A stretch of DNA of 64,000 bases from Prorocentrum cordatum (lineage: Eukaryota; Sar; Dinophyceae; Prorocentrales; Prorocentraceae): NCBI GenBank assembly GCA_963575745.1, contig CAUYUJ010016712.1, positions 1 to 64,000 of the forward strand, written 5' to 3'. Of the stretch, positions 9,615-19,025 are shown piece after piece. The notes under the pieces were generated by a model, which was given only the letters and a program-made list of their open reading frames with translations, did no database searches and was not told where the DNA came from. Positions within the stretch are counted from its first letter, which is position 1. Each line of letters opens with the position of its first letter. The position numbers and the translations under genes are program-made.

Positions 9615-11207
9615 CTAGCCGACAGGCTTGAGCTTCCCCGCGAGCTCGGCGAGCTTCAATTCGCCGTACTCGATCTTCCTCAGAAGCTCCTCCTCCTCGA
9701 TATTGATGGCAGCCATGTCGGCATCGGGAGGGATGAGCTCCAGCCAGCGCGCGCTCCTCCAATGCTTATCCTTGCAGGCGAGCTGGCAGGCCTTGAACCT
9801 CTGCATGAGCATGTCCATGGCCTCTGGGAGTTTCCCTTGGATCAAGAGGTCCAGGGACTCGGACAGAGTGCGCATCTGCCTGAACATGTCCTCGCCGACT
9901 GCTGAGACAGGGTGCGAGGCTAAGAAGATGTTCAGCAGGAACTTGTTAACTATCGGAGGGAGCTCTTCCTCGGCGTCGTGCATGCCCTTTGTGCTGAGAA
10001 ACTGATTGAGGTGCGACAAATGGGCCGTCAGCAGCTTCCCAGGAGTGTCGCGAGCAGTCCTCCTGAAGAACGCTCGTGAGGCAGCCAACGACTTCCCAGG
10101 CGTGAACTCCAAGCCGTCAGTGATGCCGAAGCCCTCGATGCCCTCGGCAGGAGTGAGCGCGCCCAGCAGCGAGCGAAGGAGGTGAGCGGTAGATCCGCCG
10201 CCCTCACGCTCGGGCCCAGCGCCCGCCAGGCCCCCGCTGCCAGCTGCGCCCCCGTCCGCGGTCCCACGCCTGGGAGCCTTCGCCGCCCTCTCAGCCAGGA
10301 TCTCATCCAGGGACTTCCTCTTGAGCGGGGCCCCCTCGGCAGCGGCACCTCGAGGCTCGGCGGCAGCGTCGCCCTCGGCGCCCAGACGACCCTTCAAGTC
10401 GCCCAACCTCTTGCGGAGGAGCGCCTGCATCTCCTCGTCAGGGCGGCGCCCTGCAGGCTCCTTCGCAGCGGCGGCGGCGGCGGCCTCGAGCGGGGTCTCC
10501 CCGCCGGCGGTGCCGCGGGGGCGAACGCTCCCGCCAGGCAGCCCAGCGGGCTCCGACGCGGCCGCCGCAGGTGGCCGAGCCCGAGCGGGCGGCCGACCGC
10601 GCGCCTTGAAGGCGGCACGCCCAGGAGGGCCTGCGGCGGCGCCAGGCCCCTCCGCCTCACGAACGGCCTCGAGCTCACCCGCGGAGTCGACGACTTTGGC
10701 GGCGAGCCCGAACTCGTCCAGCTCGGCGGGCACCAGCTCCTCGTCCACGGGATCCCCCAGCTCCTCCTCCCGCGGCTCGGGCCCCAGCTCGGCAGGCCAG
10801 CGCGCAGCAGGATTGCGTCGCCGGAACTGGAGGTACGCGTCCTCTACCGACTCAAGGACCACGAACTCGTCGACGTGCGTCACCTCCACGCCAGGGCCCG
10901 CCTCCGCAGCACATAGGATGGCCGTCTCATCCTCTGGACAAAAATGGAGAACACGCTTTAACTTCCTGGCTCCAGGGGGTCCCGCATTCTCTTCGTACCA
11001 CTGCAAATACTGATCAGTGCAGAACAGGAACTCAGCGCGAGCGAACTGGCCGTGCTCGCTCGCCTCGTACAGGCTGGAGATCCGAAACACGGCCTCGCCC
11101 TGTGCGGCGTCGGCGTCGTCGTAGCATGTGACCTGGATGAAGTCACCTGCCCGCACGGCGCGGCCCTCGCCCTCGGCAGCCGCCGTGGCGCCCTCGCCGT
11201 CCGCCAT
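9615..11207 (-). CDS. Gag-like first ORF of the DIRS-like element
   Basis: A true ATG at 11207 with G at +4 opens a 530-codon ORF, 72 bp downstream of A1, matching the position of Gag in DIRS elements. Residues about 22-130 form a globular-looking part (RAGDFIQVTCYDD, FLFCTDQYLQW, HVDEFVVLES) that resembles a BAH-type chromatin-reading fold in spacing; this is an inference. Residues about 140-330 are Ala/Arg/Glu/Gly-rich and probably disordered. The last 180 residues are predicted helical (AHLSHLNQFLSTKG, LPPIVNKFLLNIFLASHP) and are the likely capsid-like part. No CCHC knuckle was seen. Its end overlaps the open polymerase frame by about 150 bp, offset -1. Confidence 0.75.
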   Translation of the reverse strand: MADGEGATAAAEGEGRAVRAGDFIQVTCYDDADAAQGEAVFRISSLYEASEHGQFARAEFLFCTDQYLQWYEENAGPPGARKLKRVLHFCPEDETAILCAAEAGPGVEVTHVDEFVVLESVEDAYLQFRRRNPAARWPAELGPEPREEELGDPVDEELVPAELDEFGLAAKVVDSAGELEAVREAEGPGAAAGPPGRAAFKARGRPPARARPPAAAASEPAGLPGGSVRPRGTAGGETPLEAAAAAAAKEPAGRRPDEEMQALLRKRLGDLKGRLGAEGDAAAEPRGAAAEGAPLKRKSLDEILAERAAKAPRRGTADGGAAGSGGLAGAGPEREGGGSTAHLLRSLLGALTPAEGIEGFGITDGLEFTPGKSLAASRAFFRRTARDTPGKLLTAHLSHLNQFLSTKGMHDAEEELPPIVNKFLLNIFLASHPVSAVGEDMFRQMRTLSESLDLLIQGKLPEAMDMLMQRFKACQLACKDKHWRSARWLELIPPDADMAAINIEEEELLRKIEYGELKLAELAGKLKPVG

Positions 11208-11279
11208 GCGGCCTGCAGAGGCGAGCTGCTCTCAGCTCGCTCGCGTGCCGACGTGCACCCTCGGTGCACAGAAAGACCT

Positions 11280-11363
11280 CAGAGCAAGAAAGCTGCGAGA
11301 TAAGATCGGCGATTTCTGCGGGACCCCCGAGATACCCCAATGACCTGTAGTCATAAGTCTGAT
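11280..11363 (-). repeat. Split direct repeat A1, 5' end of the element
   Basis: 84 bp identical to A2 (4256-4339). It forms the outer 5' terminus; at 11364 the tetranucleotide array starts. The 72 bp between A1 and the gag ATG are the leader; I see no TATA-like box in it. Confidence 0.93.
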
Positions 11364-11885
11364 ACATGAATATGCATGTATCCCTTTACGAATAGACATA
11401 CATGCACACATGCACGTACAAATTGGCCTACACATACATACATGCATATATACATACCCAACAACATACACTCACTCACACACACACACATATACACACA
11501 TACATACAAACAGCTGTGTAAACATATACACACATGCATGCAGACAGACATGCATACGGATGTAGAGATACATATGAAGATGCATATGAATGTATACACC
11601 TGCATACATGCATGCATACATACATGCATGCACACACATACATGCATGAATACATATATACATACATGCATGCATGCATACATGCATACATACATACATA
11701 CATACATACATGAATGAATAAATGAATGCGTGCATGCACACATCTGTATACGCATATAAATGCATACCTGCATGCATACACGCATACACATATACATATA
11801 GACCTACGTACGTACATACATAGGTACATGTATGCATGCATGCATGCATGCATGCATGCATATACTCTCTATATATATATATGTA
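11364..11885. repeat. ACAT/GCAT tetranucleotide array
   Basis: Right-hand flank of the retroelement: ACATGCAT, ATACAT and similar words, ending in a (TA) stretch near 11870. It resembles the array at 2265-2941. Confidence 0.93.
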
Positions 11886-12417
11886 AAATGAAGAGCGAGA
11901 GAGAGTTTCACGCGCCGCGTAATACGCCGCCCGACCTGCCAGCGCGGCGCGCTGGCAGGTCGGGGGCGCGGACCGCCGGCGCACGCGCGCGAAACGCCGC
12001 CCGACCTGCCAGCGCGGCGCGCTGTCGCCGCCGCGCTTCTTCGCCGATATCGCCGCGTGATATGTATATATGTGTCAAATGAAGATGTCACCGCGCCGTT
12101 CGTTTCGAGGCGCACGAGTGGACGAAACTGGCACCTTGCGGCAAACCCACGGCAAGCCCGAGGCCGGCACCGCGGCAAAAACCCACGACAAGCCCACGGC
12201 GCCCGGGGCGGTGTCTGCCCCTGGTGGCCGAGGCGCCCTCTCCAAGGCGTGAGGCCGCGCGTCGGAACACACGGCGCGGCGACAATCCCAGGATTCCCCA
12301 TATCTCCCCATATACGGGCCGATGTTGCATCACAGCAGCAATTCGGCCCCTGACTTTCGTCCTGGGTTCGGTTTAGTGAACTGATGAATTTCGGGGTCCT
12401 TACGTGGGAAAAAACAT
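11886..12417. other. GC-rich spacer with a duplicated hairpin
   Basis: No convincing gene. A 31-bp segment (ACGCCGCCCGACCTGCCAGC...) occurs at 11923-11953 and 11993-12023. In the first copy it forms a perfect 15-bp stem with a 3-base loop (11931-11963); in the second, only half of the hairpin is kept. The rest is unassigned. Confidence 0.6.
11931..11963. repeat. Perfect 15-bp-stem hairpin
   Basis: CCGACCTGCCAGCGC, then GGC, then its exact reverse complement. Very GC-rich, so it would fold strongly in RNA or single-stranded DNA. Confidence 0.9.
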
Positions 12418-12480
12418 CACTTCACTAATCTGGGGCCCCTGGGGCCTCAGTGGGCCCTGGGGCCCAAAATTAGTGAAGTG
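12418..12480. repeat. 63-bp palindromic element with CACTTCACTAAT ends
   Basis: Begins with CACTTCACTAAT and ends with ATTAGTGAAGTG, followed inward by GGGGCCCC-rich partly complementary arms. It may be a tiny fold-back element. No target duplication is evident. Confidence 0.7.
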
Positions 12481-13127
12481 TTGGTTTTCGGGCCTCGGAC
12501 CATATGTTCTTGGTTTTGCCTGGGTGTGTTCTTTCCCCTCCCGAATATGTGCATCACGCGTGCACGCGTCCTACACACCTATCCACACACGCCAGCCCGC
12601 GGGAGGCCCGGCGCCCGCCCGCACCGCCGACCCGCGCGCGCGCCGGGCCCTTGTTCCGCGTGGGAGGCCCGGGGGCGCCCCGAGCTGGCCCCTCCGGGCG
12701 TTCGGTGGCCGCCGGAGCCCGCTGGCGCGGCCGAGCCCGGGGCCGAACGCGGCCCGGGGCGGCGGCTGCCGGTGGAGCCAGACCCCCTCGGGCCATGAAA
12801 AGATCACGACGCGAGGTTTTCGGCTATGTTCCGCCTCTGGGAGCCCCTGCCAGGCCTCGGGGCTGTCAAGAAACAACCCAGGATGAAGAGCCGGTCCCGG
12901 GGAATGGGTCGAGTCTTCTGGGGGTCGACGTCGTGAAAAGATCATGACGTCGGGGGTCTGGGGCGGGGGCGCGCCGCGAGCGGCCCTTTGGCCCGCTCGG
13001 CCGGGTGCTGTCAGAGGCGCTCCCCTGGGCCTGGCCCGGGTATATTGGCGGCGCGCACAAGGAGGCAGGGTTAGGGGGGAAGGCGCGGGTCTCGTCTATA
13101 GATGTAAAGCCAGCGCCTTTCAAAATT
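12481..13127. other. GC-rich spacer, no convincing gene
   Basis: Frames are open on both strands with Pro/Arg/Ala-rich peptides. The motif GTGAAAAGATCAYGACGYSG occurs twice (about 12796 and 12934) and a variant lies near 38239, so part of this belongs to a dispersed repeat. Confidence 0.5.
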
Positions 13128-14942
13128 AGCCTGGCGAAGGACCCAACCATATGAAGTTGTGAGTCCCGCAGTTGTGGGTACCGCTTTCGGTGGAGCTCCC
13201 TGTGGAGCCACGAAACGCTGTACTGGGCGGGGGAAACACCGCCACTGCGACCTTAGGTGGAGCTCCACATGGGGCCACAAAACGCTGTGCTGGCTGTGGG
13301 AGACCCATGTGGACACCGCCACAGGGGCCTTCGGTGGAGCTCCATATGTGGCCACAAAACGCTGTGCTGGGTGGGGGAGACGCATGTGGACACCGCCACT
13401 GGGGCCTTAGGTGGAGCTCCCTATGGAGCCACGAAGCATGTGCTGGGTGGGGGAAGCGCATGTGGTCACCGCCACTGGGGCTTTGGGTGGAGCTCCCTAT
13501 GGAGCCACCGAGCGCTGTGCTGGATGGGGGAGACGCATGTGGACACTGCCACTGGGACCTGAGGTGGAGCCACCCATGTGGCCACAAAGCGCTGTGCTGG
13601 GTGGGGGAGACGCATGTGGACACCGCCACTGGGGCCTTAGGTGGAGCTCCCCGTGGAACCACGAAACGCTGTGCCGGGTAGAGGGAACGCATGTGGACAC
13701 CTCCAGTGGGGCCTTGGGTGGAGCACCCCATGGGGCCAAGAAGCGCTGTAGTGGGTGCGGGAGACGCGTGTGGACACCGCCACTGGGACCTTGGGTGGAG
13801 CTCCCTACTGAGCCACGGAACACTGTGCTGGGTGGGGGAGACCCATGTGGCCACCGCCGCTGGGATCTTAGGTGGAGCCCCCTGTGTGGCCACAAAACGC
13901 TGTGCTGGGTGGGGGGGACGCATGTGGACACCGCCACTGGTGCTTTAGGTGGGGCTCCCTATGGAGACACAAGGCGTTGTGCTGGGTGGGGGAGAAGCAT
14001 GTGGACACCGCCACTGGGACATTAGGTTCAGCACCCTATGGGGCCACGAAACGCTGTGCTGGGTGGGGGAGACGCATGCGGACACCGCCGCTGGGACGTT
14101 AGGTGGAGTTCCCTATGTGGCCACGAAACGCTGTGCTGGGTGGGGGAGACGCATGTGGACACTGCCACTGGGGCTTGAGGTGGAGCTCCCTATGGGGCCA
14201 CGAAACGCTATGCTGGGTAGGGAAACGCATGTGGACACCGCCACTGGGACCTTGGGTGGAGCTCCCTTTTGAGCCACGAAGCGCTGTGCTGGGCGAGGGG
14301 AGACGCATGTGGACACCGCCACTGGGGCCCTAGGTGGAGCTCCCTATGGGGCCACGAAGCGCAATGCTGGGTGGGGGAAACACATGTGGACACCGCCACT
14401 GGGACCTTAGGTGGACCTCCCTATGGAGCCACGAAGCGCTATGCTGGGTGGGGGAGACCCACGTGGACACCGCCACTGAGACCTTCGGTGGAGTTCCCTA
14501 TGAGGCCACCGAGCGATGTGCTGGATGGGGGAGACGCATGTGGACACCGCCTCTGGGGTTAGGTGGAGCTCCCTATGGGGTTACGAAGCATGTGCTGGGT
14601 TGGGGAAACGCATGTGGACACCGCCGCGGGGACCTTAGGTGGGGCTCTATATGGAGCCACGAAACGCTGTGCTGGGTGGGGGAGACGCATGTGGACACCG
14701 CCGCTGGGGCCTCAGGTGGAGCTTCCTATGTGGCCACGAAACGCCGTACTGGGTGGGGGAGACGCATGTGGACACCGCCACTGGGACCTTAGGTGGAGCT
14801 CCCTATGTGGCCACGAAACGCTGAGGACATGCGCAGGGCAGGGAGGATGGGGAGGAGGAAGGAAGGAGGGAGGAAAGGATGGAAGGAACGCGGGGACCGT
14901 CTCTTCAAAACGAGGAACCAACACGGCAGGATGGTTCGGAAA
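13128..14942 (+). mobile_element. Head - 77-bp VNTR - tail composite repeat, long copy
   Basis: The head starts with CTGGCGAAGGACCCAACC (13131) and leads into GGTGGAGCTCC. About twenty copies of a roughly 77-bp unit follow (13190-14822; core ACGCATGTGGACACCGCCAC ... GTGGAGCTCCCTATG ... CCACGAAACGCTGTGCTGGG). The tail has CTCTTCAAAACGAGGA and ends in an A-run near 14940. Head and tail recur at 38350-38920 around a shorter VNTR, and a head-only copy is at 18635. Because the period is often 78 bp, several frames stay open; these are shadows. The layout recalls SVA-like non-autonomous elements; mobility is inferred. Confidence 0.7.
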
Positions 14943-15599
14943 AAACAGCCTCCTTCTAAGAGGCCTTTTCCCACCCCCCCTACCCCCCTCTGCGCGTGGC
15001 CGCACACACCTGGCAGCCAGCGCCTCGAATAGAGATCGGGGCCCGCGGTCTGCTGCCACTCCTTGGGCTCTGGAGGCGGGCTCCGGGCCCCTTCTTGACC
15101 GTCAAAACCGAGGGTTTGGGGGGGAGGGAAAGCTGGCCTGGGGGTCGGGAGGCGCGGGGGCCGCTGCGTCACAGGTAAGCCAGGGGCCTGCAACGGTATG
15201 AGCGCACGAAGAGCGACCCCCGCCCCCCGCGTGTGCAAGACGAACCTCCTCACGTGGAAGACACGCGCCGCTCTGCTGGTAGCAAACTCACGCGACGGCG
15301 CACCGCGTGCCAACTTCTTGCTGGGAATGCTGGGAGCGCTACCAGGCAGGGCTCCCAAGCCTGGGCCTCGAGGGAAGCCAGTGGTGCGGGCTCCACGCGG
15401 CTCCCAGGCCCGGGTCAGCCAGGGATGCTCGGAGGGAACCGGCTGAACCCCCTCAGCGCCGACCCGCGTCACCGCGCGTCCCCGCACCCAGACATCCTGG
15501 ACGTCGTCAATCCTGCTGGTGCTCCCTCGATGTCGGCCCCTGGGGACCGCTTCTGGGACCTGGGCCCATGAAAAAGCGGATCCGCGGGACGAAAGCGAA
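14943..15599. other. GC-rich spacer, no convincing gene
   Basis: Open frames on both strands are Arg/Pro/Gly-rich. The first 60 bp (TTCTAAGAGG, then C-runs and CTGCGCGTGGCCG) match a dispersed module also present near 21130-21190 and 33845-33895. Confidence 0.45.
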
Positions 15600-15601
15600 T
15601 A

Positions 15602-15781
15602 CTCCAGATTTCGTAATAAAAGGGAGGGGGTCTGGACCCTCCAAGACAAGCCATTTCAGACCCCCCCCCGTGGGAGAACCCTCCAAAACATCGCCCCCAG
15701 ACCCCCCCAGGCCCTCCAAGATAGCCTGGAAGAGACCCCCCCCGAAATGAGACCCCCCTCCCTTTATTACGAAATCTGGAG
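15602..15781. mobile_element. MITE with TA target duplication
   Basis: A 180-bp element with terminal inverted repeats of about 30 bp: CTCCAGATTTCGTAATAAA then GGGAGGGGG at the left, and its complement at the right with one indel. It is flanked on both sides by TA, the target duplication of Tc1/mariner-type transposons. The interior has three CCCTCCAARA repeats and no ORF, so it is non-autonomous. Confidence 0.85.
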
Positions 15782-16012
15782 TAATCCTGGCGAGGCCCGC
15801 GGGGCGCCGCGGATTGGAGAAGCCACCGCCCAGGGCCCAGAGCCTGCCGGGAGAGTGCTCCCCGGCGCGTCGGCGCCCTCGTGGAGCCCCCCCTGCAGGA
15901 GGCCTCTGGGCCTCTCGAGAGGAGGAGGAGGAGGAGGAGGAGGAGGAGGAGGAGGAGGAGGAGGAGGAGGAATGTTCGGAAGGCCACGACACGGGCCCAG
16001 AGATCCGATGTC

Positions 16013-16400
16013 GTGCTTTGCTCCACGCGCGGCCCCCGGGGAGCCTCGACCCCCTCCCCAAGACGGGCTCTTCCTCCAGCCGAGTCGGTTTTTGGACCCT
16101 CCCGGGGCCCGGCGTGGGCCCCGGGAGGCCGAACCCTGGTTTTTCATTACGTTTAGGGGGCCACATGCGAACCCTACCCCTACCCCCCACGATTTCTGAG
16201 GGGAGGGGGGTTTCACTTCGTCCCGGGAGCTCCCGCGCGAAGGGAACCCCCCTCCCGACAGGGTGTTCGCCTAGGGGTAGGGTTCAGAGGGGGCGCGAGA
16301 ACGTTGGATCTCTCGGGAGCCCCCGGGGAGCCTCGACCCCCTCCCCAAGACGGGCTCCTCCTCCCGGGTGGGTTTTTGGACCCTCCCTCCCTCCCTCCTC
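16013..16400. repeat. Two copies of a dispersed GCCTCGACCCC module
   Basis: The module CCCCGGGGAGCCTCGACCCC followed by CTCCCCAAGACGGGCTC and GTTTTTGGACCCTCCC occurs at 16030-16110 and 16313-16390. Weaker or reverse-complement forms occur near 12903, 18260 and 21191. Between the two copies is an inverted pair ACCCTACCCCTA / TAGGGGTAGGGT (about 16172 and 16272). Confidence 0.6.
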
Positions 16401-16855
16401 TCCCTCCCTCCCTCCCTCCCTCCTCTCCCGGGGCCCGGCGAGGCCCCGGGAGCCCCCCCCCCCCCCCCCAGGAGCTCCAAAAATCGCTTCCTGGACCCCT
16501 CTTGGATCGCTCTTGGAGCGCTCGTGGCCGCTCTTGGAGCCATCCTGAGGCTCTCTTGGGCCCCTCTTGGAGCTATCTTGAGCCATCTTGGAGCCATCTT
16601 GACGCGTCGGATGTACATCGCAAGCGAAAAAGTGAGAACACCAAAAACATTGATTTTCCCTAGGGTTTTAAAGCATGTTGGCCGAGACCTGGTTTCTCAT
16701 TGCGTTGGATCTCTCGGGGGCCCCCCGGGGCCTGCAGCCCCGGCCCGCGCGGTGCCCGGGGGCCGGCGCGCCGTCCCGGGTGCTGCCTGTTGTGCAGGCT
16801 CGGGGCCCCGCGAGAGCACCACCCACACAGGGGGGGAAGCACAAAAAGGTACCAG

Positions 16856-17100
16856 CTCCTCCTCCTCCTCCTCCTCCTCCTCCCTCTCCCCCCTCCTCCT
16901 CCTCCTCCACCTCCTCCTTCCCTCCTCCTCCTCCTCCTCCTCCTCCTCCTCCTCCTCCTCCTCCTCCTCCCCCTCCTCCTCCTCCCCCCTCCTCCCCCCC
17001 TCCCCTCCTCCTCCTCCGCCTCCTCCTCCTCCTCCTCCTCCTCCTCCTCCTCCTCCTCCTCCTCCTCCTCCTCCTCCTCCTCCTCCTCCCCCTCCTCCTC
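16856..17100. repeat. (CTC)n array
   Basis: About 245 bp of CTC/TCC triplets with a few extra C. Poly-Pro, poly-Leu and poly-Glu frames here are artefacts. Confidence 0.97.
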
Positions 17101-17170
17101 TCGAGAGGCCCAGAGGCCTCCTGCAGGGGGGGCTCCACGAGGGCGCCGACGCGCCGGGGAGCACTCTCCC

Positions 17171-17928
17171 CGGGCCTCTCCCGGGGGGGGGGGGGGGAGC
17201 TCACCAGACCTCTGAGGCGAATCCAGCGGTGGCGACGAGGGCTTCCCAGGAGGCCACAAAGAGGAGAAAGCGAGGGAAGGGTAGCGGTAGTGCTCGGTGA
17301 CTCCCCCCCTCGGAACCCAGAGCCCGAGAACGACAGAGATCACCCGCCCTGTCTTTGTTCAGTGCGCTGCCTGCCTGGATCCCAGGTGTTCTGGGGGGCC
17401 CCCGGCCTGGATTCGGTCGGGCATCATCCTACAGGCGACTTCTGGAGGAACAAAAACGGTCCAACGAAAATATGCCAAAATAGCCCCGAATGATCCGAAA
17501 ATCGCCCCCAGAAATTCCTATGTTTTTGCCTACTCCACTTAGAAGGACGTGCCCGACCTCATCCTGGGCCAGGGGCGCCTGTGGCAGCACCCCGCTCGGC
17601 GGCGGACGCGGCCGCCCCGGGGGAGGGGGCCGCGCGGGGGCCCGACTCCTGGTGGAGCGGCCTGCCGCGGCGCTGCAGCAGGGGGAGGGGGGTCGGCGGT
17701 GGACAAACCTCCCTTTAGTAAACCTCCCCTTAGTGAAAACGACCCGGGACCGAAACCGACGGACCTGGACCCGCAAAAATGACGGCCGCGACGCCCTCTG
17801 GCGAACCGAAAACGGCCAATTCCTTAATCGACGTGTCAGGGTAGGTCTATCCACTTCCGAGGGGGGTCCTCCTCTGCCTCCCAGAGCTGCTCCCCCGCCC
17901 CGCTCCCGCCCAGAGATCCCAGAGTTGG
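17171..17928. other. Spacer, no convincing gene
   Basis: A possible splice acceptor (CCTACTCCACTTAG, about 17526-17540) precedes a short protein-like stretch (KDVPDLILGQGRLWQHPA), but the frame turns Arg/Gly-rich at once and no donor stands out. Paired words CCTCCCTTTAGTAAA/CCTCCCCTTAGTGAAA lie near 17710-17740. Confidence 0.35.
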
Positions 17929-18131
17929 ACGCCCGAGATGGGCACGGAAAGAATGGGCACGATGCCCAACAGCAAATGTTGTCCCAAACCAACAGCGGCC
18001 GCTGTTGGGCGGGCGACCTCATGTCTCGAATGGACACAGGCCGCGGCGGCGCGGACAGCGAGCCCTGTTCAGAATGAACAGGAACTGCTGCTGGGCAATG
18101 TACCCATTCTTTCCGTACCCATTTCGGGCGT
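17929..18131. mobile_element. Fold-back element with nested palindromes
   Basis: Arms of 45 bp (17929-17973 and 18087-18131) are inverted copies with about six mismatches. The loop holds a perfect 20-bp palindrome CCAACAGCGGCCGCTGTTGG (17989-18008) and a smaller one around CCTGTTCAGAATGAACAGG (18064-18082). No ORF and no clear target duplication. Confidence 0.75.
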
Positions 18132-18418
18132 GCAGACCAGACATCCAACGCCTTGACAAAACCCAGGCGGAAGCTTCTCGCGGAGTGCGGCCTCCCGGGG
18201 CCCTCGCCGGGCCCAGGGAGGCCGTCCAAGACCGACTCGGGATGCAGACCCAGCTCTGGGGAAGGGGTCGAGACTCCCGGGGGCCGCGCAGTGAAAAAAA
18301 CACGACACATCGGATCCCTGGGGCCCCGCTCCTGCCCCGGGATCCAGAGCATCGGGAAAAGCAGGGCGGAGGCTCGTTTGTGTCGCCAGCCTCTATGGAG
18401 GCCCTCGCCCGGCCCCAA

Positions 18419-18553
18419 TGGAGGAGAATGAGGAGGAGGAGGAGGAGGAGGAGGAGGAGGAGGAGGAGGAGGAGGAGGAGGAGGAGGAGGAGGGAGGAAG
18501 GAGGGGGAGGAGGAGGAGGAGGAGGGGGAGGAGGAGGAGGAGGAGGAGGAGGC
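18419..18553. repeat. (GAG)n array
   Basis: GAG triplets with a few GGG interruptions. The poly-Glu and poly-Arg frames are artefacts. Confidence 0.95.
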
Positions 18554-18634
18554 CCAGGCAAAGGTTTTCCGCTCCTCTCTTGCTCTTCCTTCTCTCTTGC
18601 TCTTCCTCCTCTATGGAGGACCCTCGATCATGAT

Positions 18635-18735
18635 CCTGGCGAAGGACCCAGCCGTAATTATGCAGTTGCGCGTGCCGCCGGGGTGAGCACGGCCATCGGT
18701 GGAGCTCCCGACGGAGCTGCGAAGTGCGTGAAGAG
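18635..18735 (+). mobile_element. Head-only copy of the VNTR composite repeat
   Basis: TCCTGGCGAAGGACCCAGCC and the downstream GGTGGAGCTCCC match the heads at 13131 and 38352. The VNTR did not expand here. Confidence 0.6.
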
Positions 18736-18779
18736 AGCGCCGAGATGGGGTGCAGAATCGAAATAGAATCGAATCGGCT

Positions 18780-19005
18780 GCGCCAGGATGCACAACAGCA
18801 CCATGCGAACATCGGGCCCGCATCGGATCCTCGGAATATCGGAATCGAATCGGATCGGGCCAGCCGGGATCGACATCGAATCGGATCGAATCGATAATCG
18901 AAGTGGACCTTGCCACAGCAACAGCAAAATGAGAACCGACCGAACCGACAGCGAAACCCAAACCGACCGAAGCCGACAAGCCGCAGGCAGCCCAGAGGGG
19001 CGGAG
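18780..19005. repeat. ATCGGA and ACCGAACCGA short repeats
   Basis: Degenerate ATCGGAATCGAATCGG words (18820-18900) followed by ACCGACCGA words (18930-18985). No gene seen; short open frames are Ser/Arg-rich. Confidence 0.6.
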
Positions 19006-19025
19006 AGGCGCCGCAACGACAGGCC

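Larger units (their letters stand above)
2942..11363 (-). mobile_element. DIRS-like tyrosine-recombinase retrotransposon carrying a DNA methyltransferase
   Basis: An 8.4-kb minus-strand element. From its 5' end (11363) it reads: repeat A1, gag-like ORF, ORF with reverse transcriptase, RNase H and cytosine-5 methyltransferase, tyrosine recombinase, then B1, A2 and B2. The A1...B1-A2-B2 order of split direct repeats is diagnostic of PAT/Ngaro-type DIRS retrotransposons. Such elements copy through RNA and insert the DNA circle with a tyrosine recombinase, so no target-site duplication is expected and none is obvious. Both ends abut tetranucleotide/TA arrays. A1 and A2 are identical over 84 bp and the B copies differ at only a few sites, which suggests recent insertion. 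B2 has been interrupted since (3187-4166). Confidence 0.9.
15849..17170. repeat. Inverted duplication whose arms run into (GAG)n and (CTC)n
   Basis: About 74 bp at 15849-15922 is an exact inverted copy of 17096-17170 (GGGAGAGTGCTCC ... GGCCTCTGGGCCTCTCGAGA). On the inner side each arm continues into a triplet array, (GAG)n at 15917-15971 and (CTC)n at 16856-17098, so the arrays are part of the inverted pair. The segment could fold back across about 1.3 kb. Confidence 0.85.

Noticed and set aside
9762-9762. Start of the polymerase ORF at 9762
   Set aside because: The codon there is TTG, inside the gag ORF; the true start is more likely at 9584 or 9240, or by frameshift.
13190-14822. Repeat protein suggested by long frames over the 77-bp array
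   Set aside because: Unit length varies between 76 and 78 bp so the frame changes; frames are open in several phases and on both strands.
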